Below are positions 26,757 to 37,686 of a DNA stretch of 64,000 nt, one piece after another. The stretch covers positions 6,200,001 to 6,264,000 of the forward strand of contig CP075493.1 in the NCBI GenBank assembly GCA_021613535.1, read 5' to 3'. Under the pieces are notes generated by a model. The model was not told where the DNA came from. It searched no databases and was given only the letters and a program-made list of their open reading frames with translations. Origin of the DNA: Adineta vaga (taxonomy: Eukaryota; Rotifera). The translations under genes were made by a program, and so were the position numbers. Position 1 is the first letter of the stretch. Every line of letters starts with the position of its first letter.

Positions 26757-29700
26757 TCATTTTGCTGATGATGTGGAAATTAGTAAACTTATCTAAAAAT
26801 GAAAGTTATCGTTTTCATATATCCGAAGAAGAAGAGAAGAAGAAGGAGAAGAGGATGATTTACCTGTTCTTGAGATGGACATCCAATTATTTGAAGATCT
26901 TCTTCAGAATATTGATCACGAATCAAAACGATTAATTCTTGATAAGTTTGTTGAATATTAGTCTAAAGAAAATATACGTAGATCATTATTGTACACGTTT
27001 TATTCAATAGAATCTACTTTAACTGGTTTGAATAATATTTGTTCTGTATCTTTATTTGCCAAATAAAGTGACATCATTTTGAATATATCTGGTAATTGCT
27101 TTTTCATTAGATTATAATTTTCAATAATAAGATCATGTAAGACTTCTGGTTTTGCAAATGGTTGTTGTCTCAATGAAACTTTCTGTGTATTTGTATTATC
27201 ATGATTCATTTTAAGAATAACTTGTGCTCTTTGTAGATACTGTCTTAATGGTCCACATAGTTGACTGGATATATCAGCAATAAATAATTCACATGTTTGT
27301 TTTAAATGTTTATCTACTTCACGTTTTGAATCAATGAATGATTCTTTAACTTGTAATGTACCTTGAAGTAGAAAATCAAGAAAAGCATTATCACGATTCA
27401 TTGATAATAATTTCGATTTTTGTGTTAGAAATTTCATTGCTGCTTCTTTTAATTTCGAAAAATCAAGCACCATTTCTTTAACAGCAAAGTCAACATTGAA
27501 CGGAGCGATTTGTTCACGTAAAATTAATAAATGTTTTATGAGAAATAATCGACCATCTAATGCAGTTTTACGTTTAGTAATCATATCACTTGCAGCAATC
27601 AACGATTGAACACACATTGTTAATGTTTCTTGAGATAAACCTTGAAAAATATTACGCTAAAATAAACTAATTTAATCAATCATATTTTATTGAAAATAAA
27701 CTTACATCAAGACAACGAAATAATTTCGATAGACAAACAAGTGTACGTCGAACAGTTGGATACCACATACCATGAAAATCAGCGGGTGAAGAATTTTGTC
27801 CATCTTTAATTGTTGCAGATGACGAAATTACCGAAAGATCAGTACCAGGTATAGTTTCAAAAAACACTTCCGTTGTTGAATCAACCGATGATTGAGAATT
27901 TAATCTTGATGCACGTTGTTCTTTCAATGATTGAGCAATTTTCTAATTAAAAATAAATACAGATTTCAAATCAAATGAATTCATACGCATCTACCTGCAT
28001 CATCTCAAGTTTATCTGGATATGCAATATCACCTGGTGAAGGTTTATAAGATAGAATTTCATTTCGAATATATACTTGTGTACGATAAACTAAACGTTCT
28101 TGAACATCTTCAAGCATTTGTGAACATACAGTTTCAAATGTTGATAATTCTTTGGCTAGAAATAAATCGAATCCAAAATAAATTAGAAGTACAATAAAAC
28201 TCATTTTTATACCACTGTTTTTTACGTGTTCTTCAATCATTTCTACTTTTAAAATTGTTACTAGTTCAGCAAGTGTTTCTAAATGTATAACATGAATAAT
28301 ACGAGAACGAAGATGATCATAAAGTAAATGACAAAATTCAGATAACATTGTACTAAAAATAAAAAGAGTTTTGTTTAAGATCGATAGTTCAGTATAGTTC
28401 AACAAACTCTAAATGTATTGAATGTTTCGAAAAGAATTGATAGAATAGTTGATATTCATCTTGACAAAGATGCAATAGAAATGCACAACCACTACGCACC
28501 TAGAATCATTCAAATATAGATCTATCAATGAAAGAAAGAAAGATCGATTACCAATGTACACATATCTCTATCATATTTGATGGCTAGATCTTGTATAGCA
28601 CTTTGTACACTAAAACATTCAAATAATGAAAATCGAATTCATTTGTCTACAAGAAAATATTTCTATCCTACCTTGAAGTTAATAATATTCTTCTTTGATT
28701 TGTATAGCATTCATGACAATCTGAAAGGGTTTTTTCATATCTAAAACATGGCGTCAGTAGGAAGAGGATTTCGAGAAGAGAATGACTCACTCTGGATTTC
28801 GTGTACAACGTTGTTCGAGTTCTTCCGCTAATACTTTTACTTTCGGTGCATTAATTCGAAAACGTCCATAATACAATGTATAAGCATCGTTGGAGAGAAG
28901 AGTTTGGTTCTAAATAAGAAAAATTTGGTTAAAAATCATTGTTTATGATAGATATTAATTCATCTACTTTGTTCGGATCGATACTATTCGATGAATTCTG
29001 TAAAATCTGAATAATATGTGCTTTGATGATATTTAAAGCTTTTAATAAAACTTGTTTCATTTGATTTTTATAAACCAATGATTGTTTAAATGAATTCTAA
29101 AATAATGAACATATAGAAAATAAGCAAAGACTATGTTTAATATACATACATGAGTATCGAAATAAGCTAGACATTCATCAATACGAGTTAATGTTGGAAT
29201 TAATTGTTTGATATCAGATACTAATGGTGTTATTGAAAGATTCTAAGAAGAAAAGATAAAAATATCGTAGAGAAAAAAGAAGAGATGAATACTCTTTTCT
29301 TACTTTAGAAAATCGATCAACATCATCAAAGTAGGACAGACGATTATCAATACATTCGGTAATATTTAACAATTTAGCTTGATCAGCTAATAATTGTTCA
29401 CATGCACGATAGAGAGAATTTGTTTTATATGAGACTTTTGTATAGGTTTCATGTAATGTATCTAAATATTGAACTGCTTCATTAATATCCTTATACAATG
29501 TTTGACATTGTTGTTCCCAGAGACAAATATGTTCGAATGTGTTTCTAAAGATAATAGATCAAATAGAGAAAATATTTGTTTAGTTTTCATTCATTTACTT
29601 TTGCTGTAAATCTCCGATTGATTCAATCGATAGATTTTCATTTGTTTTCAAGGATTGTTCAATCCAACTATTCAACTAGAAGTGTACATTTTGATGAAAG

Positions 29701-29976
29701 GCAACATTTTTCTTCTCTTCTTACTTGTACTAAATCAGAATTTGTCCATGGAATTAATTCATTTGATCTTATTTGATTGATACTTAAACCATATTTTGAA
29801 TCGATCAGATCTTTCAATGAACCAACCGATTGCCAAGCTTGATCATTCAAAGATGCTACACATTTTTCAAGATTATTATCATCGTCCTTCGATGAATTGT
29901 CCCATAGAGTTGTTCGATCGATGAATAACGTTGCAGACGAAGACGGTAAAGTTTCGGTCATTAGATTGGTTTGCAT
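26757..29976 (-). CDS. COG3: Conserved oligomeric Golgi complex subunit 3 (COG3/Sec34)
   Basis: COG3 is a lobe A subunit of the COG vesicle-tethering complex, needed for retrograde transport and glycosylation in the Golgi. Matches cover the protein: [20 protein letters not shown] with [138 protein letters not shown], and the end [16 protein letters not shown] then [19 protein letters not shown]. About a dozen exons; the joins I checked keep frame. The start at 29976 lies one base after an acceptor-like CAG. The gene is divergent from the GNAT gene, 285 bases apart. Confidence 0.95.
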
Positions 29977-29977
29977 T

Positions 29978-29979
29978 CT
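29978..29979 (-). promoter_or_regulatory. Putative spliced-leader acceptor of COG3
   Basis: A CAG ends one base before the COG3 ATG on the minus strand. If used for trans-splicing, the leader would supply essentially the whole 5' untranslated region. Confidence 0.4.
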
Positions 29980-30261
29980 GTTGATAGCGATTCATGCGAA
30001 AGAACGAAAAACCAATCAAATATAGCGAACACTAGTTTTCATCTAAATAATTCAAAAATGTCATGTTTCAAGAAAAACAGAACAAATAAATAAGTAAACA
30101 TAAACAATAGCGAACGTGGCGATTTACTAAGTTTTTCATTGGAGCAATCTTTCTACCAATCCATTTTCAGATAGATGGCTCGCTCAGTTATTGAAGATAA
30201 GATATAACATTACATTTAAACTATATGCGTAAAAGCTTGCATAAAACAAAAGATAGAAAAA

Positions 30262-31182
30262 ATGTCAAATGAAATCTTTGTTCCATTCGATGAAACAATT
30301 CTTCGTTTACCATCATGTTTAACTGTGCATGCTCAATTGCATGATCATCTATCGAAATTTACATCTAAAGATTATGTTAAATATATTCAAGAGTTTCCTC
30401 GATTGCATGTTTGTGGTATTATAAGAAAAACGGAAAGTGAAACGACAGTCATTGCTGTAGCGGTCTATCGATATCATTCAAGTTCATTTGATACAATTCG
30501 TTTTGAAATTGATGACATTGTTGTCGATGAAAAAGAACGAAATCATGGATTAGGTACACGTCTGCTTCGTCATCTAATTGAACAAGCGAAACAATATGGT
30601 GTTACGCAAATTCTTGTACACTGTGATCCTGCCAATACGAACGCTCATCGATGGTTTTTTCGTCATGGTCTAACGATAATTGTTTTTGAATTTTACATGA
30701 AAAATCTTCAAATCTTACCTAGCAATGATCAAATTCGTGTGATCGATATTACAGAATTACCAGAAGAAGAGAATGAAAAATTCTTAAGCTCAGCTCAGGA
30801 TGTTTTCCGACAACTTCGACCACATTTACCAACTGATTCAAAACAGTATATAACTCAAATTCGAAATATTTGTCGTACGGGTCCAGCTCGCATGATAGTT
30901 GCTATCAATGAAACAAATGAAATACTCGGCTTATCAGTGTATCGTTTCACAGAAAATATGAACTTTGGCAAACATATCTATTGTGATGACTTAGTTACCA
31001 ATGAACAGAAACGAAGCTCTGGTGTTGGTCGTTGTTTGATAAATTATATGAAGAATGAAGGAAAAAAATCTGGTATTGATCAACTCATATTAGATAGTGG
31101 ATGTCAACGAGGACGAGCACATAAATTTTATCATCGAGAAGGTTTCTCCATCAGTCAATATGGATTTTTTATGTCGATTTGA
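30262..31182 (+). CDS. Intronless tandem GNAT-fold acetyltransferase
   Basis: A 306-residue protein made of two GNAT N-acetyltransferase units. The first (about residues 10-150) has the acetyl-CoA loop DEKERNHGLGTRLLRHLIEQ and the following strand ILVHCDPANTNAHRWFFRHG. The second (about 160-306) repeats the scheme: TNEQKRSSGVGRCLINYM, then LILDSGCQRGRAHKFYHREG. The spacing of motif A (R/Q-x-x-G-x-G) to the 'AHxFYxxxGF' end is alike in both halves, so internal duplication is likely. The substrate is unknown; the unit resembles bacterial-type small-molecule or general GNAT enzymes. The whole gene is one exon while nearly all neighbours have many introns, which is compatible with retroposition or horizontal gain. 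Its 3' end is 47 bases from the convergent ART-TPR gene. Confidence 0.85.
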   Translation: MSNEIFVPFDETILRLPSCLTVHAQLHDHLSKFTSKDYVKYIQEFPRLHVCGIIRKTESETTVIAVAVYRYHSSSFDTIRFEIDDIVVDEKERNHGLGTRLLRHLIEQAKQYGVTQILVHCDPANTNAHRWFFRHGLTIIVFEFYMKNLQILPSNDQIRVIDITELPEEENEKFLSSAQDVFRQLRPHLPTDSKQYITQIRNICRTGPARMIVAINETNEILGLSVYRFTENMNFGKHIYCDDLVTNEQKRSSGVGRCLINYMKNEGKKSGIDQLILDSGCQRGRAHKFYHREGFSISQYGFFMSI

Positions 31183-31229
31183 TTTGTACAAAGATTTTTT
31201 ATTTTTCAAAAAAGTAGAGTAATAATCAA

Positions 31230-34200
31230 TTATTCCGTCTTCAAATCATTTAGTCTTATCTGTAATTCATCGATTTTGTCTGTTGCAGATGGAATTTTCT
31301 TCCAAATAACAATTGCCTTGTTCAATGCTTCGCGAGCATCATCATAGAATTCATCCATTTCTTCGTAATCTCCTAATAATTTATAGTTTTCTGCAAGAGA
31401 ACAAATCTGTTCATACAACTCATTAGTCATCTGTTGTGTTGTTTGAAAAAGTTGTGCAAACATGAAGTTTGATGCATACAGGCGAGTTACAATAGATTCA
31501 GGTAACATTTCATTATATAAATCCAGTAATTCATTCCAATAAAGACGAGCAAGTGTATAATCTTCGACTTTACTTAAAATATGTCCAATACAATCAGTCG
31601 TTTCTAAATCATCAATAATCCATGGTTTATTTTGTAAACTAAAGAGTTCTTTTTTAAATTGAACTATCATTGTTTCATCTTCTAATTCTTCCCAAAAAGA
31701 AATTATCAAACGACAGAGTAGAATACGATCGAAAATCGGAATATTTGATGAACGAAAATCGATGGTCATAATCATTTGCCGATATTCTTCGTCAGCGGAT
31801 ATATACTCTTCAAGTAACTTTAACAGTCCATAGTTCACTGCACTATTTGAACCTTCAAAATTTTGAAGAGCTCGATATACTTCCAGCGAATCATCGTACT
31901 GTTCTTTCGACGTATAATAAGCTGCTATTCTCATCAGAATATTATTTGCTTCGTTTGATGATAGTAAAGTCAGTAATTCTTTCCATTGGAGATCATCTGA
32001 CTCATTATTGAATAATATATCATTGAGTTTACATAGATGATCTGGAATGTCATACAATTTCTGACATATTTCAAATGTAATTATATTTGCTTTGCTGATT
32101 TCATTCGAAGAACTATTCAATTGAACAGATAGTTTAAATATATTCGTATAAGCATGTAATAAGTTGATCCAAAGATTGCTATTCGTAATTTCTTCACATT
32201 TGTCAAGAGCTGGTTCAGTTGAATCTATTATTTCAATCAATTGAGAATGAAAATATTTGATGACTAATATTTGTTCATCTTCAATTTCGATATCCGGCCA
32301 TGAAGGTTTCAATGTATCTTGCAATTTAGCAGCATATTTTTTGAAATATTTCAATGCAGTCTCATAATCTTCTAAGTCCAAGTAAGCATGAGCCAATTCT
32401 TCTGGTTTTTCCTTGTACAGGATGGACTTAGTCGATAAACGACGTTGAGATTTGGACGAAACTGGTCGTTGCGATTTCTGTGATATTGTAAGCTCAGATT
32501 TCTGTGATACAGGGCGTTCGGATTTCATTGTTTCGGATCGTTGAGATTTATTTGATTGAGGGCGCGAGTGTTCCTCATTATTTTCATCGTCTGTTTCATT
32601 GTCTTTCTCTTCCTCGTCTTCTTCCTCTTCCTCCTCATCATCATCATCGTCATCGGGACTTGGTAGATTGTCTTTATTCTTCTCGATTAATTTCTCTAAG
32701 ATTTTCTTAATAATTGTTTCAGTAGTTTTTGTTTTCTTTAATGCTCGGTTCCAGTACTGATCTGCATCGGAATATTCAGATTCGTTAAGATAAAGATTAC
32801 CAAGACGATATTCAAGTGATCGTTGACGAAATGTATCGGTAATTTCCTCTAACGATTTGAGAAGATTTTGCTGAATAGTTTCGGTCATACTGGGATATAG
32901 TTTTGTATATGCCTTGCTCAATTCTTCGTATAAGATGGCTGAACGTTGTTCATCAAGTTTTTCGAACATTGCAAGTTTTGAATGAAGTTCAATTGCTTGC
33001 TCATACAAATCAGTCGAATCTTTATCATCATCCGTTCGTTCATCATTGAATAATAAAGTTCGACCAAGAGACAGATAGATAAAAACATAATTACGTAGTA
33101 CTTGTGCAAATGTTCTTCCATTTATTAATCCTAAACGACTATTCAATAATGTTTGTATCTGATCGAATGTCATCGATGAAGCATCTTCTTCTTCAATTAA
33201 TTTCACTACAAATGTTGGTATAATCTCTATCAGAAGATCAATTGCTTCTTGTTGTTGTGTACTTGCTGATGCGAAATCTTTTTGTTCAGAAAACATTTTT
33301 GCTAGATTTGAATACATACGAATCAATGCTGGAATATCACTTTCTACTTCTTTGGTATCATCTGCGTCAACATCATTCGATGCTTGTGCTCGATCATAAA
33401 ATTCATTAGCTAATTCTGTTCTATTCATTAGACAATAACAATCTCCCATAAGGAAATAGGTCGAACGAATATCTATATGATTACTTGACATATTATCCAA
33501 TTGTATTTCAATAGCTCTTTCATAATTTTGAGCAGCAGTTTTGTAATCTTTACGTTGAAAACTACGCAAAGCAGCGAGTTTACAATTACGTACAAGGCTA
33601 GGATGATTGGATGAATAATGACGTTGTTTCAATTCATAAGATATACGAGAATATCGTAAAGCATCATCATCTTTCTTCAATAACAGAAACATTTCCGCAA
33701 GAGAATCATTAATAATCATACGTAGACGAATTGCTTCGTTATCGAGTCCTCTATTGACTAATAACTTATCAAAACGAAGTAATTCTGTAATAGGTTCATC
33801 ATTTGAAATGGATTGTTTCAATTTTAACATTCGTAAAAGTACACCAATTATTAATGTTATATCAACATTCTTCGATTCCAATAATCTTCTATAAACAATC
33901 ATACTTCCTTTAAAATTTCGTTGAGCAATACATGTATGAGCAAGAAGAAATGAACTTTGACCACGAAGAGATTCGACAACTTTGTCATAGACAAACATTT
34001 TTGCATAGAGAATTGCTAGATAGTCTCGTGGAGCATCATCAATCTTCAAATAATGATCGAAAACAATACGAATTGCACTATCAACTAATCGATGAGGTAA
34101 CTCAATTTTCGTTGTTCGTGCTGATGATAACAATTGATCAAGAAAGACTTTATGTTCATGTTCTATACCTATTTTCCAATATTCCATTGCTTTATCAAAT

Positions 34201-36269
34201 TCTTTCTCATGTGCAAAACAAGCACCAATAATTGCATAAAGATTTGCTAAATCTTGTTGATTCGTTGTTTGTTTCAATTCATAATCTTTGAGTAATTGAA
34301 GGAAATGTTCATCTTGATATTGAATAACCGATTGAAAATTTTTATTTCGAGCATATTCACAAACAATTCCAATATGAGCTTCGGCTACTTTCGGATGTGA
34401 TGATGGTAATGTTGATTCATAAATTTGTAATGCTTCTTCGAATTTTTCCTTTGCATCTGTGGAAATTTTTCGATTTTGTACACTTTTAAGTTGACCGAAA
34501 GCAATGCATAGATCACCTTTAAGTAAACGTTTTTCCAATGCATCATGTGAAATTTTTGTATTTCGATTATATAAATCATAGGATGATTGAAAATTCTTTT
34601 CAGCCTCAACATAATCATGTCGAGCATAAGCTACTTGACCAAGATTACAATACAATGATGCTAAATGTTGTTGAACATGCTTAGGTTCACGTTTTTGAAT
34701 ACGTATACCTTCCTCAAGATTTTGTTGTGCTTCATCCAATTGATTGAGACCAATATGTGCTTGACCAATATAATTGAAGATTTCAGCTAGAGCATTATTA
34801 TTAGAAAATTGTATTCGTGCTTGAGCATTGAGTGCTTTTCGATAATAATCTAAAGCTTCACCATATAAAGCTTGTCGAGAATAAATTAGACCAAGACAAT
34901 TATAAACCGAGACTAAATTCGGATCATTATCAAGTTGTTTACTGTCTATAAGTTGATTTAAATATCGTTTGCTAACTCGATCTTCACCAAGTTCAATTAA
35001 ATAACGAATGAGTAAAATACTGAGAGTAGCTTGAGATGATTGTTTAACTTTAGCTTTCATTTCATCGAGAAGAGTTAAATTAAAATCTTTTGCAGTTAAT
35101 TTAATTCGTTTAATTTCAGGATTTGTTTCATCAGCGACGATATCATCAATTTGAAATGTTGAACCCATATTGAAGAGAATTTCACGTTCTCGAGGATGAA
35201 ATGATATTGATTCAATATCTGCAAATGATGAACAAAGTATAGCAGGATCAATAGTAATTTCATACATAATAACAATATCATTGCCACGTTTCTTTAATTT
35301 TGCTGCAGCATATTCCAAACTAATTTTTTCGTCTTTTGATGTTGAAATAAATCCATTTATAGTAATCATTGCATCTTTTTGTCCTTTGGATTTTTCGATA
35401 ATTTCGAAATCGATACGACTTAATTTATCGGCTCGATAAACTGTAAGTTTCTCTGATGATTTCCATTGAAGATAAGATTGTTCGATCGTTTGACAAAGAT
35501 CACTTATATAATAACGATGACACATTAACAATTCGAAATTTTCCAAACGTAATATATTATTCATTTGATCGAAGATAGGAGCTTCATTACATGAATACCA
35601 CCATATAGCATTGTCAAAATGAGGTATTTCACCACCTGATAATTCCGTTGAAGCTAATTTTTGAAACTAAACATGTGATAGATTTCCGATGATGTAAAAA
35701 AAAAACTTCTCCAAGCTTCGTTTATTCACTTACTTTTACAGATTTCTCATTTAAATCGGTATCATTTCGAAAGTAAGACATTCGAAATGTTTCAGCATAT
35801 AATCGTTTATTTTTCCATCGATCTAATTTGGTTTGTTCTTCTGAATTCTGAAAAGAAAAACAAACAACGAATGAAATACCTAAACAGTTACAAATTCATT
35901 TATACATACGAGATTAATACCACCACCTTTTGGTCGTTCACTTTCTAAATATTGTTCACATGTTCGAATCATATCTGTACGAGCTAGTTCCATATCAAAA
36001 CGTGTAAAAGCATCATTCTGTTTTCCCATAACAAGAAAAATTTCTTTAATACGTCGAAACCATAAATAGGAACAAGCAGCTTGTGATAAATCATTTACAG
36101 AAGTCTTCTTTGCTTTGAAGACTTTCGTCGGCAAGACAAGATCTATTTCATCAGTTGTTAAAGATGCCGATGATGAGGATTGTCTATTCTGTTGATTACT
36201 TATAGCTGGCAAAGGTGATTTCAATTGTCTTACTAATGGTGGATTAAATGAATTGGATATGTTAGTCAT
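31230..36269 (-). CDS. ADP-ribosyltransferase (ART) fused to a long TPR array
   Basis: A predicted mono-ADP-ribosyltransferase of the arginine-specific (CTX/C3-like R-S-E) class with a very long C-terminal helical-repeat region, about 1,640 residues. The N-terminal 130 residues are serine-rich and low complexity. The ART domain (about 170-390) has the catalytic R (LTVYRADKLS), the S-T-S (INGFISTSKDEKIS) and the E-x-E turn (FHPREREILFNMGSTF), all intact, so activity is plausible. Tetratricopeptide repeats follow (for example VYNCLGLIYSRQALYGEALD, SLYCNLGQVAYARHDYVEAE) and continue to the stop. The array is interrupted by a run of Asp/Glu (about 32590-32660) and by five to six copies of a short KSxRPxS-like unit (about 32420-32560). 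Two small 5' exons precede one uninterrupted 4.3-kb exon. I know this fusion as a feature of bdelloid gene sets. Target proteins are unknown. Confidence 0.85.
32420..32560 (-). repeat. Short tandem Ser/Lys-rich coding repeat in ART-TPR protein
   Basis: Within the coding frame, units of eight to nine residues of the form S-x-K-S-x-R-P-x-S recur about five times (NKSQRSET, MKSERPVS, QKSELTIS, QKSQRPVS, SKSQRRLS). They lie next to a long acidic tract. Basic serine-rich repeats beside an acidic tract suggest a disordered, phosphorylatable linker between two TPR blocks. Confidence 0.7.
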
Positions 36270-37686
36270 TGCTGGTTTCTGTTGATCGATTGAACGTGCA
36301 GATTTTTCGTGTAATATTCTTTTCTAAAAAACTTCGTGTCGTATTTGTCAGAGTTCTATTCTTCTTCCGACATCGATTATAGTAGGAAGAAAAAAAAAGA
36401 AAATAGGATATTAAAATATGAGAAGACGAAAGATGGTAAAATATAATGTATTTTACTATGACAACTATAAAACAGGAGGGCAAAACTACGGTGATACTTT
36501 AACAGGACGACATTTTTGATGGTTGCTTTCACAAAATGAAAGAAGAACATCAATTGCTAAATGACTACAACTATTTTTAGATAGAAGAAAAATGAAAGAA
36601 TATAGACACCGATTTTAGCTGATAGGATGAAGTGATGTAGAAAGATTCTTTTAAAACTAAAAACTAAATGTAAAATCAAATGAGAACATATTTCAAGTGA
36701 GTGGAATAATTATCAACGAATGGTGTAAAGAAACCTGTTTTGACAACTCTTATTATAGCAACATTTTTGTTTGCTTACAGAAACAAAGAAATTGAAAATA
36801 TGTTGTCCGTAATTATGCTCTCTTCATAAAGTTAACAAAAACATAATAACTAACTAAAAATATATTTACTTTCTGAAGGTTATTCACTAAGACATCGGAC
36901 AAATGAGTCCTATCTTTGATAGTCATCTAATGATTTAGATGACTTTTATAGGTGTTTTTATTGATATAAGTGAAATCACAATAATTTTGTACTTCATAGT
37001 ATTCTTCTGCCATCTATCATATATTATCCTGAATATTTTCTCTCAGTAATGCGTTGGTATTCCTTCTGAAGCAATAATATTTCTTCATTATTCATGTAGT
37101 AATTTGAATTTGAATTGAAATTTCCTTTTTTCCTTGTTGAGTTATGATGTTGCAACATGTTTCTATATATAATTAATTGATGTTTTTAGAAAAGGTATTA
37201 GAATAGATATTGCTACACGGTTGAACAAATTACCAGAAACACTGGGTATATTCGTCGACCGAATTTTATTCAACAAAAGCGCAAGAATATTTATTTAAAG
37301 TTAACAATCATTTCGTTTGTATTTTCTTGAAAGAAAGGTTAAACTATCGATCTTTCCATCTGCTTGTAGAATACTGATTACATCATAGAATATGACACTC
37401 TTTCTTTTTTGCTCGTTTTTAACTATAGTTACAGTCAATATACGTGATCGGCTTAAATCATCTAATTTGAAATTTGATCGTTACAAATTTCTTGTTCAAT
37501 ATTTCATTGGTGAAAATAAAGGTCAGAGTATTAAATATAGTTTTCGATGATACTGATGACATCACTGAATATATTTATTTTAGTGACAATTTTTTCGGTG
37601 CTGTAGCTGCTGCTTTTAAAAGATTTTGTTTTTTATTAAATATTGCAATTATATTTCGTCCATGTTCATTTTCTAGATAGAAAAAA
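36270..37686. other. Divergent intergenic region between ART-TPR and RPB8
   Basis: No recognisable gene. It holds a perfect hairpin at 36921-36944, and the 5' end of the ART-TPR transcript, where an acceptor-like T-run plus AG at 36326-36327 (minus strand) is followed by an open frame to the chosen ATG. Confidence 0.5.
36921..36944. repeat. Perfect 10-bp inverted repeat with 4-base loop
   Basis: The arms AGTCATCTAA and TTAGATGACT are exact reverse complements separated by TGAT. It stands alone in intergenic DNA without coding context. It may be a transcribed hairpin, a protein-binding palindrome or the remnant of a transposon end. Confidence 0.7.

Noticed and set aside
32504-32710. Plus-strand ORF opposite the ART-TPR acidic tract
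   Set aside because: A shadow of low-complexity coding sequence on the other strand.
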